Assembly (NCBI GenBank): GCA_020860605.1
Contig: JAJBTZ010000062.1
Location: 1 to 45,347, forward strand
Direction of reading: 5' to 3'
DNA length: 45,347 nucleotides
DNA from: Ruminococcus sp.
GTDB lineage: Bacteria; Bacillota; Clostridia; Oscillospirales; Ruminococcaceae
In this document: piece by piece, positions 22,457 through 30,775 of the stretch
How positions within the stretch are numbered: the stretch's first letter is position 1
Layout: each line of letters starts with the position of its first letter
Position numbers and translations under genes: made by a program
Notes under the pieces: generated by a model
The model's database searches: none
Seen by the model: the letters and a program-made list of their open reading frames with translations, nothing else
What the model was told of the DNA's origin: nothing

Positions 22457-23012
22457 TATAGTCCACCCCCAATTCTATGAGAAGCTTTTTCCTGAGCCGA
22501 TAGAGCGTTGTCTTGACTTTACTTTCCCCACACCCAAACATCTCGGCAATGTCCTTGATCGAGTCCATGTACCAGTAACGCCTTAAGAACATGTCGCGGT
22601 CGGACTCCTTCAGCTTTGATAAGAACTTGTTTAAGGCCTCTGTGAGAGCCTTCGCGTCGATTTCCTCCTCGACTGAGGAGCCTGAGGGGATGCTATCGGC
22701 GAGTTCGTCCAAAACAAGGTCAACCTCGCCTCCGCCTCGCTTTTCCGCAATATTCGAGCGTCTTATATTAAGAGAAATCCTTCGGGTGATTTTCGCCAGG
22801 AAAGCTGAGAGGACATTCGGCCTCTCGGGAGGCATACTGTCCCAGGCTCGAAGATATGTATCGTTGACCGCCTCCGAGGCGTCCTCGCGGTTGTAGAGAA
22901 TATTGTAGGCAATAGTCGAGAGATACCCGCCATACTTGCGGTCAGTCTCCCCGATAGCGTTTTCTGAGCGGGCCCAGTATAGTTCAATAATCTGCCTGTC
23001 CTCCAAGGTCAT
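22440..23012 (-). CDS. ECF-type RNA polymerase sigma factor
   Basis: The product has about 190 residues and the two-domain layout of ECF sigma factors. Region 2 (about 10-80) includes YGGYLSTIAYNILYNREDASEAVNDTYLRAW, and region 4 (about 125-185) includes LRRYWYMDSIKDIAEMFGCGESKVKTTLYRLRKKL, a helix-turn-helix for -35 recognition. The start is uncertain: GTG at 23015, ATG at 23012 and TTG at 23006 are in frame. GGGAG lies 8 bases before the TTG, and starting there gives MEDRQIIELYWARSENAI, which resembles family N-termini. The 3' end overlaps the anti-sigma-like gene by 17 bases. An ECF-like promoter upstream suggests self-activation. Confidence 0.92.
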   Translation of the reverse strand: MTLEDRQIIELYWARSENAIGETDRKYGGYLSTIAYNILYNREDASEAVNDTYLRAWDSMPPERPNVLSAFLAKITRRISLNIRRSNIAEKRGGGEVDLVLDELADSIPSGSSVEEEIDAKALTEALNKFLSKLKESDRDMFLRRYWYMDSIKDIAEMFGCGESKVKTTLYRLRKKLLIELGVDYNDYRH

Positions 23013-23030
23013 CACTCCCTTTCACTTATA

Positions 23031-23059
23031 TAGACACGGTTTTTAGGGGAAGCGTTACA
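23031..23059 (-). promoter_or_regulatory. Probable ECF autoregulatory promoter
   Basis: On the minus strand TGTAAC (23059-23054), a 16-nt spacer and GTGTCTA (23037-23031). The AAC-type -35 and C/G-containing -10 fit ECF promoters better than sigma-A. It is placed just before the sigma gene. Confidence 0.5.
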
Positions 23060-23186
23060 TTTATTTTACTATGAATTTTGGGGAAGTGCAAGCCTCTAAC
23101 GCTACCTTTGTCGGCTACGGCGACTGAAGTCGCCTCCGCTGACGCGATTTCGCTGAAGGCGAAATCGCAGCGCTCGCTTCGCTCGC

Positions 23187-23326
23187 GCCCTCTCAGTCAG
23201 CTGCTTCGCAGCTGCCAGCTCCCCCAGAGGGGGAGCCAAGTTGTTGCCTCAAGGAAGGCTTTGTGCAAGCGGAAATCTCGGCTCTCCCTCTGGGAGAGCT
23301 GTCGCCCGAAGGACGACTGAGAGGGC
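23187..23326. repeat. Intergenic repeat, family I, copy 4
   Basis: Standard ends. The central spacer reads in the reverse sense relative to the copies at 24304 and 45206 (TTGCCTCAAGGAAGGCTTTG here). The flanks hold GATTTCGCTGAAGGCGAAATC, and TTTTCGCC-TTCG-GCGAAAA. Confidence 0.85.
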
Positions 23327-23400
23327 GCGAGCCCTGAAGGGGCGAGCGTAGATTTTCGCCTTCGGCGAAAATCGCCAGTTCGGCGAAGCCGAACTGCCTC

Positions 23401-23429
23401 TTGCAAACTCCTCGCAAATATCTTATAAT
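23401..23429 (+). promoter_or_regulatory. Sigma-A promoter for DUF6062 gene
   Basis: TTGCAA (23401-23406), 17-nt spacer, TATAAT (23424-23429), directly after the repeat flank and 33 bases before the start codon. Confidence 0.75.
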
Positions 23430-23461
23430 ATAATCAAATACCCCGAAAGAAGGCCATTCCA

Positions 23462-24151
23462 ATGCGTGAAAGCATATTAACCATACCTATAAGTGAAATA
23501 TTCGAGCCGAAGTGTGGGTGCCCTATCTGCACTATGAGGGAGATGCTCGAAAAGAGGACTATTGAATACATAATGGGAGCTGCAATGATGGAGCCGGATG
23601 TGAGGATCGAGACCAACCGCCTCGGCTTCTGCCGGGAGCATTACAACATGATGCTCAAGCAGAAGAACCGCCTCTCGCTTGCCCTCATGCTTCAGACACA
23701 CCTCGAGACCATCAATCAGGAGGTCTTCGAGAAGAAGGGCCTTTTCGCCACGAACTCCAAAAAGCAGAAGGCCATCGGCGAGTATGACCATTCCTGCTTC
23801 GTCTGCTCGAAGGTAGACTGGGGCATGGAGCGCCTGATGGTGACCGTTTTCGACATGTACGAGAACTCTGAAGATTTCCGCAGACTCTTCGCCGAGCAGC
23901 CCTACATCTGCATGAGAGACTGCGACCTGCTCATCACCAAGGCTCAGAGCGACATGAACAAGAAGTATCAGTCCACCTTCATCTCGACCTGCATCGACCT
24001 TGCCGGGAAATACTGCAACGAACTCTATGACGACGTCTCCCACTACTGCTCGATGTATGATTATAGAAACTCCGGCCCCGATGCCGACTGGGGCAATTCG
24101 AGGGATTCGATCGAGAGGGCGATTAAGTTTTTGACGGGGAGAGACGCATAA
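23462..24151 (+). CDS. DUF6062-like Cys-rich protein
   Basis: The 229-residue soluble product has CxxC-type pairs: KCGCPIC near residues 18-23, GFCREH near 56, SCFVC near 113 and CMRDC near 150. The spacing of Cys and His suggests metal binding or a redox role. The overall pattern (IPISEIFEP-CGCPIC, then RLGFCREHY) matches what I recall of DUF6062, common in Clostridia, function unknown. AAGAAGG precedes the ATG. It has its own promoter and a mobile-element-like palindrome 2 bases after the stop. Confidence 0.8.
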   Translation: MRESILTIPISEIFEPKCGCPICTMREMLEKRTIEYIMGAAMMEPDVRIETNRLGFCREHYNMMLKQKNRLSLALMLQTHLETINQEVFEKKGLFATNSKKQKAIGEYDHSCFVCSKVDWGMERLMVTVFDMYENSEDFRRLFAEQPYICMRDCDLLITKAQSDMNKKYQSTFISTCIDLAGKYCNELYDDVSHYCSMYDYRNSGPDADWGNSRDSIERAIKFLTGRDA

Positions 24152-24153
24152 TT

Positions 24154-24225
24154 TGTAGGGGCGGATATCATCCGCCCGAAAACCCTCCGTCAATCCGTAA
24201 CGGGCAGATAATATCTGCCCCTACA
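24154..24225. repeat. MITE-like palindrome
   Basis: About 72 bp with imperfect 25-bp inverted ends beginning TGTAGGGGCGGAT and ending ATCTGCCCCTACA, each with an inner hairpin. Distinct from the family I and II repeats. No coding content. Confidence 0.6.
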
Positions 24226-24303
24226 TAGTCGGCTCCGACGACTGACGTCGTCTCCGCCGACGCAAGTTCGGCGAAGCCGAACTTGCACGCTCGCTTCGCT
24301 CGC

Positions 24304-24441
24304 GCCCTCTCAGTCGCCTTCGGCGACAGCTCTCCCAGAGGGAGAGCCAAGAATTCCACTTGCACAAAGCCTTCCTTGAGGCAGTAACTTGGCTCTCCCT
24401 CCGGGAGAGCTGGCAGCTGCGAAGCAGCTGACTGAGAGGGC
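24304..24441. repeat. Intergenic repeat, family I, copy 5
   Basis: Standard ends, with hairpins GTCGCCTTCGGCGAC and CAGCTGCGAAGCAGCTG, and flanks AAGTTCGGCGAAGCCGAACTT and AATTTCGCCGAAGGCGAAATT. Together with the MITE-like element it fills the 400 bases between DUF6062 and ogg. Confidence 0.85.
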
Positions 24442-24552
24442 GCGAGCCCCGAAGGGGCGAACGTGGAATTTCGCCGAAGGCGAAATTCCGCAGTTTCCCG
24501 GAGGGAAACTGCACTTGCCTTCGCCAATAACTTGCTACAGAAAGAGAAAACC

Positions 24553-25374
24553 ATGCTAAACCAAAAACTCGAACTCATAACATACGAATCTACCGACGTC
24601 GGCGTCCTCCTGAAGGTCGACCACTTAAACCTTGCCAAAACCCTCGACTGCGGACAGGCTTTCCGATGGGAAGCTGTCGGCGAGGGGAGATATCACGGCT
24701 ATTATGTCAACCGTGAGCTGTACATATCTGAGACTGACGACGGGATTTTGTTCGAGAATGTTTCCGTAGACGAGTTTAAAAACGTCTGGTTTGACTACTT
24801 CGATCTGGGGACGGATTGGGGAGAGATAAGGGAGAGGCTCAGCAGCGATCCGACGCTGAAGGCTGCTTGTGAGAAGTGTGAAGGGCTTCGGATTCTTCGG
24901 CAGGACTCTTGGGAAGCGTTGGTGTCGTTTATTATCTCGCAGAACAACAATATTCCGAGAATCAAGAGTATTCTTGCGAAGCTCACGGAGCATTTTGGTG
25001 GCTTCCCGACTGCTGAGCAGCTGGCGATGGAGACTCCCGAGAGCCTTCAGTTCTTACACTCTGGCTATAGAGCCAGATACCTTGTCGACGCTGGAAAAAT
25101 GGTCTCGAGTGGGGAGATTTCGCTTGAGGATTGCAGGAAAATGAGCTATCCTGACGCCAAAAAGGAGCTCATGAGAATTTGCGGTGTCGGCAGCAAGGTC
25201 GCCGACTGCACCCTCCTCTATGGCCTTGGCTTCATGGAGGCCTTCCCGGTCGACGTCTGGATCAAGCGGGCTGTCGCGAAGTATTATCCCGATGGCTTGT
25301 CCGAGTGCACCAAGGGCATCGAGGGGATAGCACAGTTATTTTTGTTTGATTATATTAGAGGTGAGGAGTCGTGA
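24553..25374 (+). CDS. ogg: 8-oxoguanine DNA glycosylase/lyase, OGG1 type
   Basis: The enzyme removes 8-oxoguanine from DNA and nicks the abasic site. The 273-residue product has the N-terminal TATA-like domain with LDCGQAFRW, the helix-hairpin-helix GPD core (SFIISQNNNIPRIKSIL), the catalytic Lys in GVGSKVADC (about K215) and the essential Asp in PVDVWIKR (about D233). I chose the ATG at 24553; the 30 codons upstream in frame come from a hairpin repeat. The ribosome site (AGAAAGAG) is modest. The stop overlaps the next start by 4 bases. Confidence 0.93.
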   Translation: MLNQKLELITYESTDVGVLLKVDHLNLAKTLDCGQAFRWEAVGEGRYHGYYVNRELYISETDDGILFENVSVDEFKNVWFDYFDLGTDWGEIRERLSSDPTLKAACEKCEGLRILRQDSWEALVSFIISQNNNIPRIKSILAKLTEHFGGFPTAEQLAMETPESLQFLHSGYRARYLVDAGKMVSSGEISLEDCRKMSYPDAKKELMRICGVGSKVADCTLLYGLGFMEAFPVDVWIKRAVAKYYPDGLSECTKGIEGIAQLFLFDYIRGEES

Positions 25375-26450
25375 AAACAGCCGGCATCATCGCCGAATAT
25401 AACCCGTTCCATAACGGGCACCTAAGGCAGATTCAGGCCACTCGTGAGGCTGGCTACGACAGAATTGTCGCCGTGATGAGCGGAAACGTCGTCCAACGTG
25501 GCGATGTCGCCGTCTGCGATATGGGACAGAGGGCAAAAGTCGCCGTTCAGAACGGCGTTGATTTGGTATTAGAGCTTCCGATGCCCTATTCGCTCGCAAG
25601 TGCTGAGGATTTCGCAAGGGCTGGCGTGAGCATACTTTCGAGGCTCGGCTGTGTCGATGCTCTTTCTTTCGGTTCAGAATGTGGAGATGTCGCAAGGCTT
25701 CAGGCCTGTGCCGACGCTATTGACGGGCTCAATCCCGCCGAAATCAAGGCTCTTATGTCGGAAGGCCTGACCTATCCGCAAGCTGCTGCAAGGCTTCTAG
25801 GCGACGATATCCTCAGTGGCGCGAATAATGTGCTGGCGATCGAATACATCCGCAAGCTCAAGGGCACTGGCATAGTGCCGTTCACCGTTCAGAGAAATAT
25901 CGCCCACGACAGCTCGGAGATAGGGAACACTGTTTCGGCTATGAAAATCCGTGAGATGCTTAGGGCAGGCGAGGATATCTCAGAATTCGTCCCAGAAGTC
26001 CCCACGGATTTATCTTTTATAGAAAATATTGATAAACTGATCCTGAGCCTTGCAGCGTTTCAGGACTCAGAAAACCCGAGAATCAGAAAATTCGCCATAC
26101 AGGCGACGAGCTTAGACGAGCTCTACTCTCTTGTGAAAACCCGAAACGTCACCCATGCAAGGGTTCGTCGTGAAGTCCTGCAAGCAGCCTTGGGAATCAG
26201 AGCAGGCGAAACCGCCACGGAACCGCCGTATGCGAGAATCTTAGCCGCAAATGCGACCGGCATCGAGCTTTTAGGCGAAATCAAACGGTCAGGCTCAATA
26301 CCAATCTCAGCTTCCCTTGCGGAGCTTTCAAAGATTTGCGAACGAAATGCAGAGCTGACCGAAAGAGCATCGAAGCTTTGGCACTTTGCAAGAGCAGAGC
26401 AGGGGAGCTATCGCTCCGAATTTTCGAGGGAGTTTAAAATATCGACATGA
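25371..26450 (+). CDS. tmcAL: tRNA(Met) cytidine acetate ligase TmcAL-like
   Basis: TmcAL (YlbM) uses acetate and ATP to make N4-acetylcytidine at the wobble position of elongator tRNA-Met. The 359-residue product starts with the nucleotidyltransferase motif GIIAEYNPFHNGHL and has VMSGNVVQRGDVAV and LSFGSECGD, typical of this family. It is shorter than the Bacillus protein (about 415), with the difference in the C-terminal half. It starts with GTG overlapping the ogg stop by 4 bases (GTGA), with GAGGTGAGGAG upstream. It is the middle gene of ogg-tmcAL-GNAT. Acetate supply fits the ackA gene nearby, but that link is only suggestive. Confidence 0.88.
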   Translation: MKTAGIIAEYNPFHNGHLRQIQATREAGYDRIVAVMSGNVVQRGDVAVCDMGQRAKVAVQNGVDLVLELPMPYSLASAEDFARAGVSILSRLGCVDALSFGSECGDVARLQACADAIDGLNPAEIKALMSEGLTYPQAAARLLGDDILSGANNVLAIEYIRKLKGTGIVPFTVQRNIAHDSSEIGNTVSAMKIREMLRAGEDISEFVPEVPTDLSFIENIDKLILSLAAFQDSENPRIRKFAIQATSLDELYSLVKTRNVTHARVRREVLQAALGIRAGETATEPPYARILAANATGIELLGEIKRSGSIPISASLAELSKICERNAELTERASKLWHFARAEQGSYRSEFSREFKIST

Positions 26451-26968
26451 ACCAGAGAATAAGACTTGAATATCTCACGCCCGAGAATATAGATAGGGTG
26501 AAAGCCATCCACCGGGAGGACATCAGCGAGGACTGGGTCGACGATATGGACACCATTATGGAGTACACTCAGTACGGCTTGGAGCACGGTTGCATCGGGC
26601 ACACCTATGCGATTGTATGGGAAGACCAGTATATCGGCGTGATTCTTCTGGGCGAGGCGATACCGTGGGAGACCGACCCGCCGGAAATGAGTGAACAGCC
26701 CTTCTACAGGCTTATGAACTTCATCATCGACAACCGCTACCGCAATCTCGGCATCGGCGGATATGTCCTTGAGACGGTAATAAAGGCGATTTATGATGAA
26801 TACGGTGTCCGACCGATTGCTCTTGGGGTTCACGAGGACAACGAAGGTGCGGCTCGCTTCTATGAGCGTTACGGGTTCAGGAAAACGGAGTATCGGGAAG
26901 ACGACGACTGCTATTTTATCCGATACCCCGATTTCATTCATCCTTCACAAACCCCGCACAAGGAGTGA
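26447..26968 (+). CDS. GNAT family N-acetyltransferase
   Basis: The 173-residue product has a GNAT fold. Acetyl-CoA motif A reads NRYRNLGIGGYVLETVIKA (about 97-115), and motif B reads HEDNEGAARFYERYGFRKTE (about 129-148). The ATG overlaps the tmcAL stop by 4 bases (ATGA), so it is translationally coupled to the end of the ogg-tmcAL unit. The substrate is unknown. It is not closely similar by eye to the acetyltransferase at 8629. Confidence 0.9.
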   Translation: MNQRIRLEYLTPENIDRVKAIHREDISEDWVDDMDTIMEYTQYGLEHGCIGHTYAIVWEDQYIGVILLGEAIPWETDPPEMSEQPFYRLMNFIIDNRYRNLGIGGYVLETVIKAIYDEYGVRPIALGVHEDNEGAARFYERYGFRKTEYREDDDCYFIRYPDFIHPSQTPHKE

Positions 26969-27015
26969 ATAATCTTCATGTATACTCGTCCTATTGAAAA
27001 CAGGAGGAATTGACT

Positions 27016-27852
27016 ATGAAATGGAATATTGTTACCGATTCGAGTTGTGATTTGTTCCCCGAAGAGTATGAGAACGGGGAGGTTGGACTGTCAAGTGTGC
27101 CGTTTGTTATAAGTGTTGGAGACAGAGATTTTAAGGATGATGAGAATCTTGACGTCGCCGAGATGGTTGACGCCATGGAAGAATATAGTGGAGTGAGCCG
27201 TTCCTCATGCCCTTCCCCTGACGAGTGGCTCAAGGAGTTTGACAAGGCGGATATGAATATCGTCCTGCCGATATCTTCGAACCTTTCTGGAAGCATGAAC
27301 AGTGCTCTTACTGCAAAGAATCTCGCTCTTGAGAGCAGCCCTGAGAAGAAGATTGCGGTTGTTGATTCTCGCTCAACAGGTCCCGAGATCGCAATGTGTG
27401 TTGAGAGAATAAGGGATATGATCAAATCCGGCATGAATTTTGACAACATAGTTTCTGAGGTGCAGAATTTCTTCAAGGATACCCATATCGCTTTTGCGCT
27501 GTCTTCGTTTGACAACCTTGTCAAGAACGGACGGATGAACAAGATTGTCGGTTTCATCGCAAAGAAGCTCGGTATGTGGGGAATAGGCGTCGGAAGCGAC
27601 GAGGGCAAGATCGAGATAAAGGGTAAGGTCCGTGGGTCGGTCAGGATGATAGGAATGCTCATCGAAGAGATGAAGGAAAAGGGCTTTGACGGCGGAAGAG
27701 TTATCATCAGCCATTGCCAGAATTCAAAGCTTGCCGAAGTCCTTCGGGACAAGATAATCTCCACTTGGAACTCAGCTGATGTTTCAATCATGCCGACAAG
27801 GGGTCTATGCAGCTTCTATGCCGAACGTGAAGGCTTGATATTGAGCTTCTGA
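27016..27852 (+). CDS. DegV family protein (fatty-acid binding)
   Basis: DegV proteins bind a fatty acyl chain; some (FakB) present fatty acids to the kinase FakA. The 278-residue product has the DegV hallmarks IVTDSSCDL at the N-terminus, SRSSCPSPDEW near 60 and PISSNLSGSMNSA near 85-97. I chose the ATG at 27016 because AGGAGG lies 8 bases upstream; TTG at 27010 is too close. It has its own terminator. No fakA is in the window, so a role in fatty acid uptake is from the family only. Confidence 0.9.
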   Translation: MKWNIVTDSSCDLFPEEYENGEVGLSSVPFVISVGDRDFKDDENLDVAEMVDAMEEYSGVSRSSCPSPDEWLKEFDKADMNIVLPISSNLSGSMNSALTAKNLALESSPEKKIAVVDSRSTGPEIAMCVERIRDMIKSGMNFDNIVSEVQNFFKDTHIAFALSSFDNLVKNGRMNKIVGFIAKKLGMWGIGVGSDEGKIEIKGKVRGSVRMIGMLIEEMKEKGFDGGRVIISHCQNSKLAEVLRDKIISTWNSADVSIMPTRGLCSFYAEREGLILSF

Positions 27853-27869
27853 TTTCAAAACAATAACTT

Positions 27870-27906
27870 TTCCCGTGGATTCTCAAACGAAATTCACGGG
27901 AATTTT
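27870..27906 (+). terminator. Intrinsic terminator after degV
   Basis: Arms TTCCCGTG and CACGGGAA (27870-27902), then TTTTG. Confidence 0.75.
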
Positions 27907-27916
27907 GCGTCTCTAC

Positions 27917-27945
27917 TTGATTTTTCCCTCCTCATATTGTATAAT
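27917..27945 (+). promoter_or_regulatory. Sigma-A promoter for ackA
   Basis: TTGATT (27917-27922), 17-nt spacer, TATAAT (27940-27945), 39 bases before the ackA start. Confidence 0.78.
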
Positions 27946-27984
27946 TTTTATGGAAATAATACTTCAACCGAAAGGAAGTTATTT

Positions 27985-29196
27985 ATGAATTTAGTATTAG
28001 TTGTAAATGCGGGAAGCTCTTCGCTCAAGTATCAGCTTCTCAATATGGAGGACGAGTCGGTTCTCGCCAAGGGCAACTGCGACAGAATCGGCATTGATGG
28101 GCACCTTTCCCACAAGGTTCCCTCTAAGGGAATCGAAATCAGCGAGGACGTCAGTTTCCCGACCCACACCGAGGCTTTCGAGAAACTTGTTGAGGTTCTC
28201 ACCTCTGGCGAAGGCAAGGTCATCGACTCGATGAGCGAAATCTCGGCTGTTGGCCACAGAGTCGTTCACGGCGGTGAGCTCTACAAGGAGACCACTCTCG
28301 TAACAGATCAGGTCATCGACGACATCGACGCTCTTTCCGAGCTCGCACCTGTCCACAATCATCCGAACGCACTTGCTTTGAGAGCATGTAAGAAGGTTCT
28401 GGCTCCTGGCACTCCTCAGGTCGCAGTCTTCGACACTGCTTTCCATCAGACAATGCCCCCGAAGGCCTACATGTTCGGACTTCCTTATGAGGACTACAAG
28501 AATTATCAGGTGAGAAAGTATGGCTTCCATGGCACCTCTCACCGTTTCGTAACCAAGAGCCTTGCTGAGGCTATGGGCAAGCCTTTGAGCGAACTCAAGA
28601 TCGTCTCCTGCCACCTTGGCAACGGCTCTTCCATCACCGCTGTTGATGGCGGAAAGTCTGTCGACACCACCATGGGCTTCACACCTCTCGATGGCCTTCT
28701 TATGGGAACCCGTTGTGGAAGCGTTGACCCTTCAGCTGTCACCTATGTCATGGAGAAGCACGGCTTCTCGGCTCACGAGATGAGCGAATATATGAACAAG
28801 AAGTCTGGCTTCCTCGGCATGAGCGGAGTTGGCTCCGACAACCGTGAGGTCTGCGCTGCAGCTGCCGAGGGCAACGAGAGAGCCCAGATTACACTTGACA
28901 TTCTTTCATATCAGATCAAGAAGTACATCGGCTCCTATGCTGCTGCCATGAATGGCCTCGACGCCATCCTCTTCACCGGCGGTATCGGCGAGAATTCCTC
29001 TGAAGTCAGAGGCGCCGTCTGCGAGAACATGAGCTTCTATGGCATCGAGATCGACGAAGAGCTCAATAAGTCCATTCACGGCAAGCTCGTCAAGCTCTCG
29101 ACTGAGAATTCTAAGGTTGAGGTCTGGGTAGTTCCCACCAACGAGGAGCTCCTCATCGCCCGTGACACTCTTGCAGTAGTTGAGGGCAACAAGTAA
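27985..29196 (+). CDS. ackA: Acetate kinase
   Basis: AckA interconverts acetyl phosphate + ADP and acetate + ATP, the energy-yielding end step of acetate fermentation. The 403-residue product has the ASKHA family motifs LVVNAGSSSLKYQL (N-terminus), YGFHGTSHRFV, SCHLGNGSSI, GTRCGSVDP and FTGGIGENS. AAAGGAAG precedes the ATG. No pta gene is adjacent. It is followed after one base by a DUF1294 gene, probably on the same transcript. Confidence 0.97.
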   Translation: MNLVLVVNAGSSSLKYQLLNMEDESVLAKGNCDRIGIDGHLSHKVPSKGIEISEDVSFPTHTEAFEKLVEVLTSGEGKVIDSMSEISAVGHRVVHGGELYKETTLVTDQVIDDIDALSELAPVHNHPNALALRACKKVLAPGTPQVAVFDTAFHQTMPPKAYMFGLPYEDYKNYQVRKYGFHGTSHRFVTKSLAEAMGKPLSELKIVSCHLGNGSSITAVDGGKSVDTTMGFTPLDGLLMGTRCGSVDPSAVTYVMEKHGFSAHEMSEYMNKKSGFLGMSGVGSDNREVCAAAAEGNERAQITLDILSYQIKKYIGSYAAAMNGLDAILFTGGIGENSSEVRGAVCENMSFYGIEIDEELNKSIHGKLVKLSTENSKVEVWVVPTNEELLIARDTLAVVEGNK

Positions 29197-29197
29197 T

Positions 29198-29497
29198 ATG
29201 ATTTTCGAGGGCTTTTTCGTCTGGATTTACGCGCTGTACCTTGTGTTTATGAGCTTCGTCACCTTCGTCATGTACGGCGTCGACAAGCGGAAGGCTAAGA
29301 AGGGACAGTGGCGGATAAGCGAAAAAGCCCTTCTCATATCAGGCTTCGTTGGTGGAGCAGCTGGAGCACTTATCGGCATGAAGCTCTTCCGCCACAAAAC
29401 GAGGCACTGGTATTTCTGGGCGATAAACATCGTCGGGCTCTGCTGGCAGATAGCTCTTCTCATCTTCATTTCAGCGATTGGATGGTGGTATTTATGA
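29198..29497 (+). CDS. DUF1294 family small membrane protein
   Basis: The 99-residue product has an N-terminal membrane helix (about 5-25), the DUF1294 signature YGVDKRKAKKGQWRISEKAL, a glycine-rich helix (FVGGAAGALIGM) followed by FRHKTRHWYF, and a C-terminal helix. Function is unknown. The start lies one base after the ackA stop, and the stop overlaps the next start by 4 bases (ATGA). Confidence 0.87.
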   Translation: MIFEGFFVWIYALYLVFMSFVTFVMYGVDKRKAKKGQWRISEKALLISGFVGGAAGALIGMKLFRHKTRHWYFWAINIVGLCWQIALLIFISAIGWWYL

Positions 29498-29685
29498 GTA
29501 AGAATACAAACCGCATGGACTGCGACACCTGCTCCCATTGCGTCTGGGACGAGGACAGCGAAGACTACGTCTGCATCATCAACTTCGACGAAGACGAAGC
29601 CGCCAGCTTCTACTCTTCCCACAGCTTCAATTGCCCGTATTATTCGCTGGATGATGAGTATGGGATTGTCAGGAAGCAGATGTGA
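29494..29685 (+). CDS. Small Cys-rich protein, DUF6472-like
   Basis: The 63-residue product has Cys at 10, 13, 16 and 27 (DCDTCSHCVWDED, then YVCIINFDEDE) and one in NCPYY, followed by DDEYGIVRKQM. This matches what I recall of DUF6472, a small putative metal-binding protein of Clostridia with unknown function. It starts at the ATG overlapping the DUF1294 stop, so it should be translated by coupling. A repeat begins about 10 bases after the stop. Confidence 0.75.
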   Translation: MSKNTNRMDCDTCSHCVWDEDSEDYVCIINFDEDEAASFYSSHSFNCPYYSLDDEYGIVRKQM

Positions 29686-29745
29686 GACAGTTCGGCTTCG
29701 CCGAACTGGAGAGTTAGTCGGCTTCGCCGACCGCGCCTTCGGCGC

Positions 29746-29910
29746 GCCCTCTCAGTCGCCTTCGGCGACAGCTCCCCCAGAGGGGGAGCCAAGATTTCCG
29801 CTTGCACAAAGCTTTCCTGAGGCAGCAACTCGGCTCTCCCTCTGGGATGAGCGCATTAGTTCAGCTTCGCTGAACTAAGAGAGTTGCTTCGCAACTCTGA
29901 CTGAGAGGGC
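29746..29910. repeat. Intergenic repeat, family I, copy 6 (rearranged)
   Basis: Standard ends, but the right inner arm is broken after CTCTGGGA by extra palindromes (GTTCAGC-TTCG-CTGAAC and GAGTTGC-TTCG-CAACTC). The 300-base gap between DUF6472 and nadE holds only this element and its palindromic flanks. Confidence 0.82.
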
Positions 29911-29986
29911 GCGAGCCCAAAGGGCGAGCGGTTCGCCGTAGGCGAACTATGGCGAAGGGATTTATTTCAACAAAGGAGTAATACAC

Positions 29987-30724
29987 ATGTCATACACATT
30001 CACCGCATCAAAAGCAGCTTCTGCTTGCATCGACTGGATCCGTGATTGGTTCTCGAAGAATGGACCTGAGTGCAACGCAGTCTTAGGAATTTCTGGCGGA
30101 AAGGACAGCTCGGTTACGGCTGCTTTGCTCGTTCAGGCGCTTGGAAAAGAGCGCGTTATTGGGGTTCTCATGCCTCAGGGGGAGCAGTTTGATATCGGGT
30201 ATTCGAGGGAGCTCTGTGAGCTTTTAGGCATCCGCCATATTGAGGTCAACATCGGCGAGACTGTTGAGGCTCTGAAGAAGTCCTTGGGCTTCGAGCCGTC
30301 GGTCGCGACGCTTACAAACATCCCGCCGAGAGTCAGAATGACGGTTCTTTATGCCATCGCTCAGTCGAACAACGGCAGAGTCGCCAATACCTGCAATCTC
30401 TCGGAGGACTGGGTCGGCTATGCGACGCTTTATGGCGACGGAGCAGGCGACTTCGGTCCCATCTCGAACTTCACCGTTCAGGAGGTCAAGGCTATTGGAA
30501 GATACTTAGGACTCCCTGAAAAGTTCGTCGAAAAGCCACCGCTTGATGGCCTCTGTGGAAAGACTGACGAGGACAACCTGGGCTTCACCTATAAGGCGCT
30601 CGACCAGTACATCCGTGAGGGAATCGAGCCTGAGCCTGAGACGAAGGCGAGAATCGACCGCCTCAACCGCCTGAACCAGTTCAAGCTGAAGCGCTTCGAC
30701 ACATTCACCTATACCGAAGAATAA
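29987..30724 (+). CDS. nadE: Ammonia-dependent NAD+ synthetase
   Basis: NadE adenylates nicotinic acid adenine dinucleotide and amidates it to NAD+. The 245-residue product has the PP-loop SGGKDSS (36-42), GVLMPQGEQ, TCNLSEDWVGYATLYGDGAGD and the C-terminal PPLDGLCGKTDEDNLGFTY. There is no glutaminase domain, so it uses ammonia directly. AAAGGAG precedes the ATG. It is a single gene with its own terminator, convergent with the ABC transporter cluster. The promoter must lie within or before the repeat at 29746, as none is clear closer. Confidence 0.95.
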   Translation: MSYTFTASKAASACIDWIRDWFSKNGPECNAVLGISGGKDSSVTAALLVQALGKERVIGVLMPQGEQFDIGYSRELCELLGIRHIEVNIGETVEALKKSLGFEPSVATLTNIPPRVRMTVLYAIAQSNNGRVANTCNLSEDWVGYATLYGDGAGDFGPISNFTVQEVKAIGRYLGLPEKFVEKPPLDGLCGKTDEDNLGFTYKALDQYIREGIEPEPETKARIDRLNRLNQFKLKRFDTFTYTEE

Positions 30725-30728
30725 AAAC

Positions 30729-30758
30729 ACCGGCAGAGCTTAACCTCTGCCGGTTTTA
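30729..30758. terminator. Terminator between nadE and ABC ATPase gene
   Basis: Perfect 10-bp arms ACCGGCAGAG and CTCTGCCGGT with a 6-nt loop, TTTATT on plus and TTTTTAT on minus; usable by both convergent units. Confidence 0.9.
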
Positions 30759-30775
30759 TTTCGCGTTTATGCCGA

